From Melampsora larici-populina 98AG31 (lineage: Eukaryota; Basidiomycota; Pucciniomycetes; Pucciniales; Melampsoraceae), in the NCBI RefSeq assembly GCF_000204055.1, contig NW_006768775.1, positions 1 through 64,000 of the forward strand: a stretch of DNA of 64,000 bases, read 5' to 3'. Below, piece by piece: positions 53,756 to 64,000 of this stretch. The notes beneath the pieces are model-generated. The model did not search any database. It was not told where the DNA came from and saw nothing but the letters and a program-made list of their open reading frames with translations. Numbering within the stretch: the first letter of the stretch is position 1; the number at the start of each line of letters is the position of its first letter. The translations under genes were made by a program, and so were the position numbers.

Positions 53756-55882
53756 ATGTGGAGGCAGTTGAAGAAGAAGAACACAGTGATCAGTTTCAAA
53801 CCAAACAAGATGATACAGGCAATTAGAGAAGCAGACGAGAAGAAGAAAGCTCAGGAAGCAAGGCTAACGGAGCAAGCAGAGAAGAGACGTGCAAGAGTGG
53901 AATCCCGATTACCAAATCCAAATGAAGGGGTGACTGGAACGCAAACCTCAGGAAGTGGACCAGCTCCTCGAGTCGTGGATGTGGAAAGGGATGTGAAGTT
54001 GGGAGGAGGTGATGATCGTAAAGAAGGAGGCGATCAAATAGCAATTGATGATCATAATCAAGGTGGTGGAACTGAAGGAAACCCGGATTCTGGTATATTG
54101 GGGAGCAAGAGTGAGCAGGAATTGGAGGATTCATCAATGGAGGACGTGAAGCCGAACTTGAAGAAGGCAAAACCACCGAAGAAGAGTAAGAAGAAGGCCT
54201 TGAAGGGGAAAGAGAAGAAGTTGTCCTCGTCGGAGTCGTCCGAGGAAGAGGTTGAAAGGAGAGGAGAGAAGGGGAGGACTTACGGGAATCTGATAGAAAA
54301 GGATGAGAGTAAGCTAGACTCCTTTCTGATTCATAATCGTGGCAGGTTTTTCTCTAGGGTGTGCAGCTGTTTCGACGCTCCAGAAAAAGATGCCTGAAGG
54401 GTTGAATAATCTTGAAATCCGTGATTCCTAGCTCCAGTTGAATCTGTTGTAGCAAAAAGGAGATTGGTCAGCTCCGGATGTTTGAACACAAAAGTGTTTG
54501 GTACATAGATTAGGCGTGATGCTGTAGAGGGCGCCTGGAATATGAGGCTGACACGTAGTGACTCTTACTTGCTGCAGTGCTCCCGTCATTATTGAAATCC
54601 AAAGGGAATCGCAGAGAAATGAAAGAAGGCGCGGTTCAAAGGTCGCTAACGGAGCAACTGGCTGATGCGGTAGAATCAGAGGATATGGCGACGGTCCGGA
54701 AGCTGAGGATGGAACTGGATGCTTGTCAGTTGGAATTGGAGAAGGCGAAGAAGAAGAAGGAGAAGGAGAAGAGGAGGAAAGAGGAAGTCAAACAAGAAAC
54801 GGAAACGATCTCGCTCACCTTCGAGAGGCGACTCATCCTCTTCATCAAGTTCCTCCTCATACGGGGAATCTGATTGTGACGCGCCGGGGCGAGATGAGGA
54901 AGGCTCAGGGGTTTCATCTTCAGTGGATTCAGACTCCGACTCAGACTCCTCCAGCGAAGACAACGGTAAGAAGGCCAAATGCCCGGCGTTCGTGTTCAAA
55001 CAAATGTCGGGTTTCGATCTCCCCGATCTGCCGGTACCTTGGGAGAAGAATTTCCGTAAAATGAAATACTACGTCCCTCTGACGGTATTCGACGCTTCAT
55101 ACATCGACCTGTACAAGACAACGTGCACGTCGAAGGCGGGGAAAGAAAGCTGGGATAAGTATATGCCAGCGAGAGGAGTGCTTGAGAGGCAGATGACGTA
55201 CGGAGATTTCATCCAGGCGTGTGATCTGGAGTATCGGTATGCGATGGAGTGGTACAAGTATGCTGATTATGCGAAGTTCGTGCAGATGCATAAAGATATA
55301 GTCAGTATGCTCTCGCGGAAGCACAAATGTTGGATGGTGGCATTGAGGTATCATCTAGCAGTTAGAGCCGTGATATTTAGAGTTAGAACGCAGACATTAA
55401 CGGATAAGGGAAAGAAGAAGCACGAAGATGAACCGATTGTTTTACCAGACGGACTGCAAGAGGAGGCGGAGAGAGACGCAAGATGGGACGCTCAGACCGC
55501 GGGTGATCTGAAGTGCAAGGGGAATCCTTACGCCCCAGGCCAACCGAAGTTTGGTTTCGATTTCATGACTGGGCAAGAGAAAGAATCATCAGCCAATGCG
55601 AAGAAGAGGTCTAAGGTGTACTCGGATGACTCACAAGATCAAGAAGGTGCTAAGGGTGGTGGTAAGCAGAGGAAGAAGAGAGGAGGGAACAGAGGGCATT
55701 TTCAGAACTACTCAAAGCCGTACCAGCAGACAAGTCAGTCAAATGGTAACTTCCAGAGGAGAGAAGGCGGTTCTGGGAAGGACTGGGTTGCTCTTGGACA
55801 ACAGCACGCGAGTAGTGTGGCTTCTGGTTCTGGGAAAGGAGGGAAGAAGAACGGGAAAGGAGATGGGACAACTGATCGGTGA
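53756..55882 (+). CDS. DIRS element 3: Gag-like protein, one intron, one frame change
   Basis: Exon 1 53756-54308 (MWRQLKKKNTVISF..., Lys/Glu-rich, with SSESSEEEVERRG near its end). Intron 54309-54577 (GTAAGC ... TGCAG), exon 2 from 54578 in the right phase. Exon 2 begins in one frame (SLTEQLADAVESEDMATVRK) and must change register by one base inside a GAAGAAGAAGGAGAAGGAG run (about 54745-54785) to reach the SPSRGDSSSSSSSS frame, which continues to 55882. The core LTVFDASYIDLYKTTC, CWMVALRYHLAVRAVIF and NPYAPGQPKFG aligns with element 1. The basic Gly-rich tail suggests RNA binding. The frame change may be a lesion, an assembly slip in the repeat, or programmed. Confidence 0.6.
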
Positions 55883-56154
55883 GTGCTTAGTTCCTGAGAA
55901 CACTCTAAGGAGTAGTGAACTGATAAGTGATCTCGTTGATTGGCGTCTTGGATGGGCTTGGTTGATTTGGTCTGGCTTGGTCATTGGATGGTACGGTACT
56001 CTTTACTATTGATTAGTTGATTAATTGTCTAGTGTGAGACTATGCTCTGGAAATGAAAGTTCTGAAATTGTTACGAATCCTGTGACCAGATTGCTGTGTA
56101 CCGTTCAGTGTTGAAAGAGTCGACTTCAGAGCCCAAGTTGACGCGGAGGCCCCT

Positions 56155-58120
56155 GTGAATGGAGGTCCCGTTAAGCCTGGTGTACCAGCCCCAGTAGAGG
56201 TAGAGGAACTGAGCTCAGATCATCCGAGCTCCTCAGATGAGTCAGAGAGGGGAGAAAACTTGAAAAAGACAGGTATCCTACCTCTGAGCCAACAGAAGCT
56301 GTACAAAGTCAAAACAGACAATCTTTGGCCGGCACCGGTCAGGACCTCAATGAATGTCCCGGAATGGGAAATGCTGATGAAAGAAGTTGGACTTGAGGAC
56401 GACATACCGTATATTATAGGCGGTTTCAATGACGGTTTCTGTTTGGGGATCCCGCAACATGAGATAGAAGGTTTGAGGTGGTACACACCTGATAACCATT
56501 GGTCAGCCTTCGATGTGAAGGACCAGATTAATAATACGATAGCGAAAGAAGCCAGAGCAGGGAGACTTCTGGGGCCGTTTACGCATGAGCAAGTATATGC
56601 GAAATTCGGTTTCTTCAGGACGAACCCAATGGGTAGTGCTATAAATGGAGATGGGTCAGTGCGTCTGATTAACGATTTATCTCACCCGAAGAAAAGAAGA
56701 CAGAGAAAGCGTACCTCCAAGAATAAGAAGAGTGAGAAGGAGGTGGACCACGAGGAAGGACCGAAAATTCCATCGGTGAATTCATTTGTTGATAAGAAGA
56801 ACTACAGTACCAATTGGGATGATCTTAAGATGGTCGCAAGATTCTTTGTGGAAAATCAGGAAGAATGGGAAGTGGCATTGTTTGATTGGGAGAAGGCATA
56901 CCGCCAACTCCACAACCACCCATCTCAGAGGAGATTCTTGTGCATTAAGGACTTCGAAGGCAGAATCTGGGTTGATATTGCTGTAGGTTTTGGAGGTGTT
57001 GCGAGTTGTGGGGTGTTTGGTGCGCCCGCTGAGACCTGGAAGAAGATCATGATGGTGTTACTGAAGATCCCGATGATCTTCCAATGGGTGGATGACAATT
57101 TGATTTTCAGGAGACCAGGGGACAGGGTAACTCTAGAGGAGGTTACTCACCTGAGTAATGGTCTAGGGGTGAAGACGAATAGGCTGAAAAACCGGGATTT
57201 CGATACAGAGCAAAAGTTTCCGGGGTTCATTTGGAACGGAGTGGATCACACGGTGAGACTTCCACAGGCGAAATTGCAGGAAAGGATGGACCAAGTGACG
57301 GCTTACCTGAACGTGGAGAAGTCGTGGAAATTTACACAGGTGGAACGGTTCGTCGGTCGACTGAACCACATCGTGTGCATGGTGCCTCACATGGCGGCCT
57401 ATCTAGGCTCGATCTACAGGTGGTTAAAGTCCTGGCAAAACCTGGACGCGCTGAGACATGCCCCAGAAGACGTCTTAGCGGACCTAGTAGAATGGGACGA
57501 GTGCCTGCGAACTTTCGAGCCAAGAAGACTAATTACCTGCCCAGACCCGGAAGAAGTGGGCTGGGTTGGGGATGCGTCATCATCCTTTGGGTAAGTAATC
57601 TTACTCACGCCAAAGCGGAGATGGTGACAGAGTCTGATAAAGGGTTTCTCTTGTTAGCATTGGGATCTTGATTGGCCGAAATTGGGCGTGTTTCGCATGG
57701 GAAAAGGACTGGTTAGTGAATGGACTCACATCGGGGAAGCAAAACATCGCTTGGGCGGAGACAGTGATGATTCGGCTTGGTCTGATAGTCCTGGCCAAGC
57801 TAATTCCGGTAAGAGGACGGACGTTCTGGGTCGAGACAGATAACACCACGACCGAGAATGCCATTAAGAATAGAAAGTCGAAGGACGTTAGAGTAAACGA
57901 CGAATGGAAGCGAATACAGCGCTTACTCACCTCTTTAGGCTGTAACGTCAAGCAGCGACGTGTCACGTCGAAGAATAACCTGGCAGACGAGCTATCAAGG
58001 GGTATCTTTAGAGGGAAGGGGTGGAATGATGAGGTAGTAGTGGATGTCCCGACAGACCTTCGACCCTTACTATCACAAATTTCCATCCCAGAACCTATCG
58101 ATCCGGAGCAAGATGCCTAG
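56155..58120 (+). CDS. DIRS element 3: reverse transcriptase-RNase H with intron
   Basis: Exon 1 to 57590, intron 57591-57657 (GTAAGTAATC ... TTGTTAG), exon 2 57658-58120. RT blocks: FFRTNPMGSAINGDGSVRLI, FDWEKAYRQLH, VGFGGVASCGVFGAPAETWK, catalytic FQWVDDNLIF, FIWNG and VGRLNHIVCMVPHM. RNase H: WVGDASSSFG-(intron)-IGILIGRNW, IAWAETVMIRLG, VETDNTTTENAI and NLADELSRG. It has an insert of basic residues (KKRRQRKRTSKNKKSEKE) absent from element 1. The first codons up to 56155 are open without ATG. The stop overlaps the start of the recombinase (ATGCCTAG at 58112-58119). The frame is otherwise intact. Confidence 0.85.
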
Positions 58121-60150
58121 GAGGAGGACCACGCTCGACAAGACGTCAGAGAAAGCAGTCGGCAAATCAGATGTAGAGTTGAAGAGGGTAACGAAGACGT
58201 TTTGAAGTTTCAAAGGCGATGCGTGGGGAGTCGACTGTTCAGGGGTAAATGAAGTACAGAAACATTATTTAAGGGGAGCATGGATGGATGGAACATTAAA
58301 ACACTATAACTCAGCGATAGTGAAGTTATTTAGGTTTGCGGTGGTGAAAAAGGTGGATAAGAAGGAGTTATTGCCAATCTCGAGAGATGTAGTGATGCAG
58401 TTTGTTGTCTGGATGTTGAGGAAAGGAGAAGAGTTAGCAAGGGACGACGAATCGGTAAAATCGTCAACAATAAAAGCTTACATATCGGGAGTGAAAGCGT
58501 GGCATATCTTTCACAATCGCGATTTCCCTCATGACACTGACAGGGTGGTAACGAAGTTGATAAAGGCGTTGATGATGGTGGAGGCTAGATATAAGGAGAT
58601 AGAGAAGAAGAGGCCCCCGGTGTTAATCTCAGACCTTGTGAAGCTAGCTGAAGGAACGGTGATGACTGATGAATCATCGATCGTGGCCACAACTATCGCT
58701 CTTGTAAAGAGTTCTCGACGAAAGGAAACTCTAGAACCACAAGGGTATCTAGGTGGGACGTCGTCGCAGGATAATCTGTAGCAGTCAATGAACACTGAGG
58801 GCACAGGTTCCGGCGTAAGACTACAGCTATCCGCTAGTCACGTCGAGAACAATAATAACTGACCTGAGGGCACAGGTTCCGGCGTAAGACTACAGCTATC
58901 CGCTAGTCACGTCGAGAACAATAATAACTGACCTGCGAGCTCGAAATGAATTGAGATCGCGCGTAAGGGAAAGGTCTTAAACAGACAACAAAAGAGTTGA
59001 AATAAAAATTGATTCTTTTCGATTAACTAACCTGAGGGCACAGGTTCCGGCGTAAGACTACAGCTATCCGCTAGTCACGTCGAGAACAATAATAACTGAC
59101 CTACCAACATCAACAACACAAGAGAACTATCAAAACAATGAACAAGTTTAGAAAAGTAAAGGAAAGAAGAGAGTCTACCTGCGAGCTCGAAATGAATTGA
59201 GATCGCGCGTAAGGGAAAGGTCTTAAACAGACAACAAAAGAGTTGAAATAAAAATCTAAGTATTTGAGTAAAGTTAGTAGTGCACAATCGAGAAGTAACT
59301 ATGATGATGTAAAAGTAAAATAACTTACTGATTCTTTTCGATAAGAAAAGAATCAGAAAAGAGGGAAAGAGAAACACAAAAGATATTAGAAAACTCCCAA
59401 ACGATTTTCCCAACACCCCTGTCTACATTTTCCACATCGCTTATCCCTTTGTCCAACTTCCTAGTTTACCCACAGCGCATTAGTCTACTTTCACCACATA
59501 CACCCTTCTAAATCCAACACCTTTCACTTTCCTTTTAAGGGATTGTGATCTTTGACCAGCTAACCAGATAATATCGTAACACTAACCAGATAATATCGTA
59601 ACATCTTGTAGCGTTCTGGGGAGTAGCTCGCCTAGGTGAACTGGTGTCGGATGACCCGGGGAAATTCCTTCCAACTTGGGATGACGTCGAGTGGGGTCCG
59701 AACGATTCGTACGTCAGGATAGCTATACACTTTGCGAAGACGGCAGGACCGGGTGAAGTCCAATACATACATCTTCAAGACCAAAAGTCCTGTCTTGACC
59801 CAGTAAGGGCGCTGCGAATCCTCTATCAGTTTCGCCCGAGGAGGAATGACGAACATATCTTCGGAATGAACGACGGCGTTGAGAAAGGCCTGGTCTTCAA
59901 GAAAACTAGATTGATTGAAAACTATAGAAAGCGATGGAACGAAAACAGGCCGCCGAACAAGAAACTGTTATATGGTCATTCATTCAGAATCGGTGGTGCC
60001 TCGCTTAGGTGGAACCTAGGGGCGTCTAGAGAGGAAGTAAAGAGGATAGGTCGGTGGTCTTCGGACGCGTATAAGATTTATCTGAGGAAATTTGATGAGA
60101 GAGAATTGAAGGAGACGGTGAGGCTACTGAACGAGTTGAAATTGAGATGA
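58112..60150 (+). pseudogene. DIRS element 3: tyrosine recombinase split by an insertion
   Basis: The start MPRRRTTLDKTSEK overlaps the RT stop. A register change is needed before 58284, where MDGTLKHYNSAIVKLFRF begins. The frame proceeds through VKAWHIFHNRDF to TTIALV and is cut at 58706. It resumes at 59611 with AFWGVARLGELV (first catalytic arginine), FAKTAGPGEVQY, LLYGHSFRIGGASLRWNLG (His codon 59977, then Arg) and GRWSSDAYKIYLRKFDERE with the tyrosine, stopping at 60150. The cut is flanked by a TCTTGTA duplication. All catalytic motifs survive, so the insertion is the main lesion. The enzyme would insert circular element DNA by site-specific recombination. Confidence 0.8.
58707..59603. 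mobile_element. 897-bp insertion in the recombinase, TSD TCTTGTA
   Basis: Flanked by TCTTGTA (58700-58706 and 59604-59610). Removing the insertion and one copy restores the reading frame, so this is an insertion, not an intron. It contains a 69-bp unit (GAGGGCACAGGTTCCGGCG...) twice in tandem at 58797-58934 and again at 59034-59102, a 75-bp unit (GCGAGCTCGAAATGAATTGA...) at 58935-59009 and 59181-59255, and a hairpin CTGATTCTTTTC/GAAAAGAATCAG (59328-59356). No terminal inverted repeat or transposase frame was found, so its class is unknown. Confidence 0.75.
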
Positions 60151-61065
60151 GGCGTAAACTTTGTTGTATGTTGATTGTATTGGGAGATGGCCTGTAATAC
60201 ATGCATTGAGTTGGGGGATCTACATGAATCTGGGTAGAACCTAATTTAAAGTTTGGCAGGGGGGCAACGCGACCCGCAGGCTCGCGAGAGGGTAATCCTC
60301 TTGCCCGCCTTGTATCTGATTGAGTGAACTCAAATGACCTGCACGCCTCGGCAGTTTAGAAATAAAGGCGGTCCGGGTTTGCAGATAGACCTCACGGTAA
60401 GGGGTAAAGTAGTACGAGACGTGGGTGAGGTACCAGGGGATTGGGGGGAGGCAAGAGACACTCACGTGAGTCGAGGTTGGGGAGTGGCGACTTCTCCGGC
60501 TCACGGCTCCCTCTCGTGAGTGAGGGGGTTGAGAAGTCGATGGCTCCTCAGGCTCTGTCCTCGTCCTGGGGGTAGGGAAATGGGGTTGGAAAGTACCAAC
60601 ACCCCTGATTTCCCTACCTCCGGGCCCACCCCCAAACCACAACCCTGTAGGCTGCTGGCTCCTCGATGGAGGGCGGTATCCTAGGTACGTGGTAGGACAG
60701 ACTTGTGTAGCAGACACTGGTCAACTACCAACTAGCTAGTCAGGGTCTCATCAGGGACCCGGACTCGTGACGATCCCCTAGAGAATGGAATGTTATTACA
60801 TGATTCAGATGATTCAGAAGGCATGACTACGCGCAAAGGTGCATGACAGAGAAATTGTGGTATAAAAGTAGAATTGATGAAATGACTGTGTAACATTTTC
60901 TTTGGAACACAAGTTCCTTATTTGCAGCCAAGCTGTTCAAATATAGGCTGAAGAGTGTTCTTAAGCAGAACACCTAAAGCTTCATTCATTACCGGATTGT
61001 TTGCGTATCTTGAGTCCTTAGGATCGCGCGTCTGAAGTGGAGGTCGTGTTATCTCATAAGTCTCC
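60151..61065. repeat. DIRS element 3 tail with two hairpins, then intergenic
   Basis: Hairpin A: CGACTTCTC (60488-60496) with GAGAAGTCG (60531-60539), inner CTCACG/CGTGAG. Hairpin B: GGTAGGGAAAT (60571-60581) with ATTTCCCTACC (60608-60618), extended by GGGGTTGG/CCAACACCCC. The layout matches element 2 at 32817-32953. The 3' border of the element was not found. Beyond about 60780 lies AT-rich flank of the peroxidase gene. Confidence 0.65.
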
Positions 61066-63190
61066 TCACTTAGATAATTGGATATTTAGATTGGTTTCCA
61101 AAGACTCAACTTGTTGAAGGATATAGCAAGCAACATTGGCTTGTTCTATGTTTCGAAGGTCAGTTAAGTCTGCGTCCCAATGCCCAAGATTTCCATTGTT
61201 TCGCCCGAACTCCACCTGCCGTTGGAGAACAAGCAAAAGAAAGCGGGATGAAAACTCCTCCCATATGATATTCCTTAAGCAAAGCACTTACGGGATCTGT
61301 ATATGATAAGATTTTAAAACGCAGACATCTCAAGTCAGAGTCTAGAGCATAATTGCAGTGCCAACAAGACGATCTCTTGGGATTATTTGATGAAACGGTA
61401 CTCACAAGCAAGCAATGTCTCGCGTAGACTCAACGCCTGCTCGACAAACTATAATTGGGTTATTGGAGCCTCGGTCAATTTTTCATCGTATGTAAGAATT
61501 GTGTAGCTGGAAATGAAACAACACTCACCGCAAGGGGTACTGAACGGCGATACCAATGCCCATCGGGACCGGGTGGCAGTTTGCCAGCGGTACGTGAAAA
61601 CGTTCCATCTGGATTTTCAACGATCCCAAGGAACGTCTCAATAGATCGCACATCGGGAGGTAGTAGGTTTCCGTTTTCGTCGGCGGATGTCATTGTGTCA
61701 GAGACAAAGGCCTGAGCTATATAGAGTGAAAGCCTGTTTGACACAAAATTTAGACTCGCTGATTATTCGTGATGTAAGGGCCTGAGCAGGTTGCAGTCAC
61801 TGACTGTTCTCCAGGGGCCTGACAAAGAAGTATGTATATCAGTAAGGCGAAGCAAATGTGATACTTGGTCTCTGCTGCTTGCTCACCCATGTACACTCGG
61901 GGTTTTTTTCCCGACATTCTTTGTACTGATTGTGTAAAGGTTCAGGTCTTCAGAATTTTAAGCTCACAAGAGCAAATCTGATAGACGCAAAGAAAGATGT
62001 GAACGGACCTGCATAAACCTGGCTGCTCCTTCGAACTTGAAATCCATCACGCCTCCAAAGTGATCGACTGAGGGGGATGAAATATGTACATACTCAGAAC
62101 AAAATTCTACAATAAGTTTTTAAAAAAATCTCATCTTACTGGCAAGTTGTCGATATTTTTTCCAATGATCGCTATCAAAATGATCGGTATCTCCATTCGC
62201 AAAATATCCGTCAACGCGTGTAAGAGATCCATCGATTTCAAACTTATTGTGAGCATTTTCGGAAAAGAAACCAGGTGCGGTTCCAAAAAGTCCCGAAAGG
62301 GGCCCGTCGGTCCTAGAGTCCGTTCGACCAATGGAGGCTTTAAGTCTATACCGAAAAAAAATGTGAGCTACATAATCAGCCAAACCAATCAAGTAGACAA
62401 GAGCTCTGACGTTGTGAGATCGGTGGAAGATTTGATGCCCAGCGTAGTAACGATTGCAGCAGTATCGAAAGCAAATCCTAGCATCTCTTGCATCCCGTAC
62501 ATCATTTCACCCACGTCGGTGATGCCATTGCGAGAGATCTGTACATTGAGAATATTGACGGAGTTTGTTATGTCAGAGTACTGGTAGGCAAAAACAAAAG
62601 ACAAAAGACTAACATAACCATAATTTGCCATTATGTTGAGACCTGGACAACCACCTGGATGTTGCCAGAAATGACATGAGGAAGAGTTATAATGATAGTT
62701 TATACGAGGTTCATACCTCTAATGTCATTGGGTCCGGGTGGCTACAGTAGGATAAAGGCGTCCCAGAACATCCAGGGTCACTTCTCAGAGATTGTCTTTA
62801 GCTTGAAAGACGTTATAACTGACCATGAAGGGATGGTCATCATCCGGGATCCGTTTACGCCCAGTTGGAAGAACGGGTTTCAAATTAAGCACAGCTAAAA
62901 GTAAGGTGGCCTTAGTGGAAATATGTTCTTCGATACAAAGTTTATAAGACAGAATACTCACTTGGTATCAAGTGGACCAAGTCCAGAAGCTGCTGTGATT
63001 GTGGCCCCCGTTGTTCAGGCGTAAGGTTCGACGCGCCGGCACGCTCCGCGAACTATTGAAAGTAGTTTAGAATCAGTATATTGCCCATATACACACCTTT
63101 CGAGTGTTTGCATGGAAGTTGAACAACCATTCGAGGGAACGCGCCGGTCTGCTGAAGTAGAGTGACGAGTATGATTATAGACGACAGCAT
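61066..63190 (-). CDS. Secreted heme-thiolate peroxidase (chloroperoxidase/UPO family), 13 exons
   Basis: Exons: 63190-63095, 63052-62962, 62894-62824, 62741-62717, 62654-62614, 62538-62399, 62345-62140, 62067-62009, 61925-61887, 61711-61529, 61448-61406, 61296-61292 and 61215-61066. All phases agree and the total, 1149 bases, gives 382 residues. The start (MLSSIIILVTLLQQTGAFPR) is a signal peptide. Family motifs in order: DDDHPFM-PPGPNDIRG-GCPGLNIMANYGY with the heme-ligand cysteine; ISRNGITDVGEMM; LLKASIG; HNKFEIDGSLTR, the E-x-D acid site; then WYRRSVPLAV. These enzymes oxidise or halogenate organic substrates with H2O2 outside the cell. Oddities: the usual P-C-P around the ligand is G-C-P, and two exons are tiny (25 and 5 bases). 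The 5-base exon is the least certain call. Confidence 0.8.
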
Positions 63191-64000
63191 CTCATGAATG
63201 AATGACTTCCGAGAGGGTATTCGCGCGATGAACGGAAGGTTTATAGAAGGTTTACAGACTTCAAAAAATAAGGTGCTTGAATAACCTTTGATGAACGAAC
63301 GAGAGTCATTCGTCCCGAATGACCTCTCATATATACCTTTCCAGAAAAGCAATGGTCCTGATCTGCGTTGATCTCTGTTTTGATATGCCGAATCTTTTCT
63401 GATCGTAGTATAATCCACCATGTCTTTGCTTAAATTGATCAGGAAGAAATCATGTGTGTCATATGCGGGATCACAAAAAATGGCAAGTCATATTGAAATG
63501 TTAAAGACCTTCGCCTCTTGAGACCAAACACAATAAATTCCACCGATTTCCATCACATCAAGTAATCTGCTTAGTTGCGACGCATGTCTAGGGTAAGGAG
63601 GTTAAGTGTGATAACAATTTTGGTACATAAATGAATGTTGAGTCGAACTTTAACTTGGCATTCACTGTGATGGTAAAATAATCGAGCCGACTCAAAGTTT
63701 TCTTTCATTTCTTTCATTTTCCATTGCGAGTTCAGTTGATCTTCATCTCGCATATATCACTTAAAATGTATGTACTTCAAGATGACTTCGATTCCACATA
63801 GGTTCACTCCAACGTAACTATATGCACACCCTTTCAAGTCAGATTCGTAGTACTAGCAATCCATTTCGATTCAGAAGGAATGTTTTTCGTTCCTCCGCTT
63901 CTCAGTTCTTACCCAGTTTAGGGATAGCCCTTCCGACTGATACGGGTTCACGATCACAGTACTGTGATCGGCTAAAGTGTGTAAACAAGTCAAAACGTGA
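63191..64000. other. 5' flank of the peroxidase gene
   Basis: The start chosen is the ATG at 63190 because the signal peptide begins there; the frame is open further upstream to 63421. The rest is AT-rich without a gene. A perfect 20-bp palindrome, CGATCACAGTACTGTGATCG, lies at 63951-63970. Confidence 0.45.

Noticed and set aside
58707..59610. GTAAAG...TTGTAG bordered interval in the recombinase as an intron
   Set aside because: Splicing there gives a frame that stops at once; removing the interval with one TCTTGTA copy restores the conserved protein, so it is an insertion.
61066..63190. First reading of the segment as two unrelated small genes
   Set aside because: Phase-consistent joins produce one continuous heme-thiolate peroxidase with its motifs in order.

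Overview
The window looks like a repeat-rich piece of a rust fungus genome (Basidiomycota, Pucciniales). The grounds are AT-rich sequence, short spliceosomal introns with GTAAG donors, and coding families I recognise as amplified in rusts: a MULE transposase with RTC4-like and OTU regions, TET/JBP-like 2OG-Fe(II) oxygenases, tyrosine-recombinase retroelements and a Pucciniales Ty3 lineage. No rRNA, tRNA or CRISPR array was seen. There is one assembly gap of 100 N at 52291-52390. The species cannot be named from the sequence.

Layout. 1-4.3 kb: a broken MULE whose product ran FAR1-like N-terminus, DDE domain, zinc knuckle, RTC4-like region, OTU. 4.7-9.9 kb: tyrosine-recombinase (DIRS-order) retroelement no. 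1, with a spliced Gag, an open RT-RNase H and a recombinase cut off by a copy of the MULE 3' end. 10.4-12.1 kb: LTR-like debris, three hairpin-forming tandem repeats and an 816-bp CACTA-type palindrome. 13-14.9 kb: a decayed rust-specific gene. 16-25 kb: a TET/JBP-like oxygenase gene with one nonsense codon, an intact 242-aa zinc-knuckle-like gene and a long minus-strand DDE transposase. 25.4-27.5 kb: a miniature element holding telomere-like repeats, a Myb/SANT-like gene and an array of palindromic AGACCGGTCT motifs.

29.8-33 kb: LTR-like sequence joined to decayed DIRS element no. 2. 33-36.5 kb: no intact gene. 36.5-38.6 kb (minus): a four-exon gene for a predicted secreted protein. 39-41.2 kb: small foldback elements. 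41.3-52.3 kb (minus): a nearly complete Ty3/gypsy retrotransposon whose two LTRs each took in a different CACTA-type miniature element. 52.4-53.4 kb: the end of a second, chromodomain-bearing Ty3 element and its LTR. 53.7-60.7 kb: DIRS element no. 3, the fullest copy, with introns and a recombinase split by a 0.9-kb insertion with target duplication. 61-63.2 kb (minus): an apparently intact 13-exon gene for a secreted heme-thiolate peroxidase.

Most of the sequence is mobile DNA nested in mobile DNA. The best candidates for working host genes are the peroxidase (61066-63190) and the secreted protein (36533-38621). The zinc-knuckle-like gene (18411-19324) is also intact but sits among transposon-associated genes. 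The three DIRS copies inform each other: their comparison exposes an intron present in one and absent from two, and a paired-hairpin tail in which the stems changed while pairing was kept.
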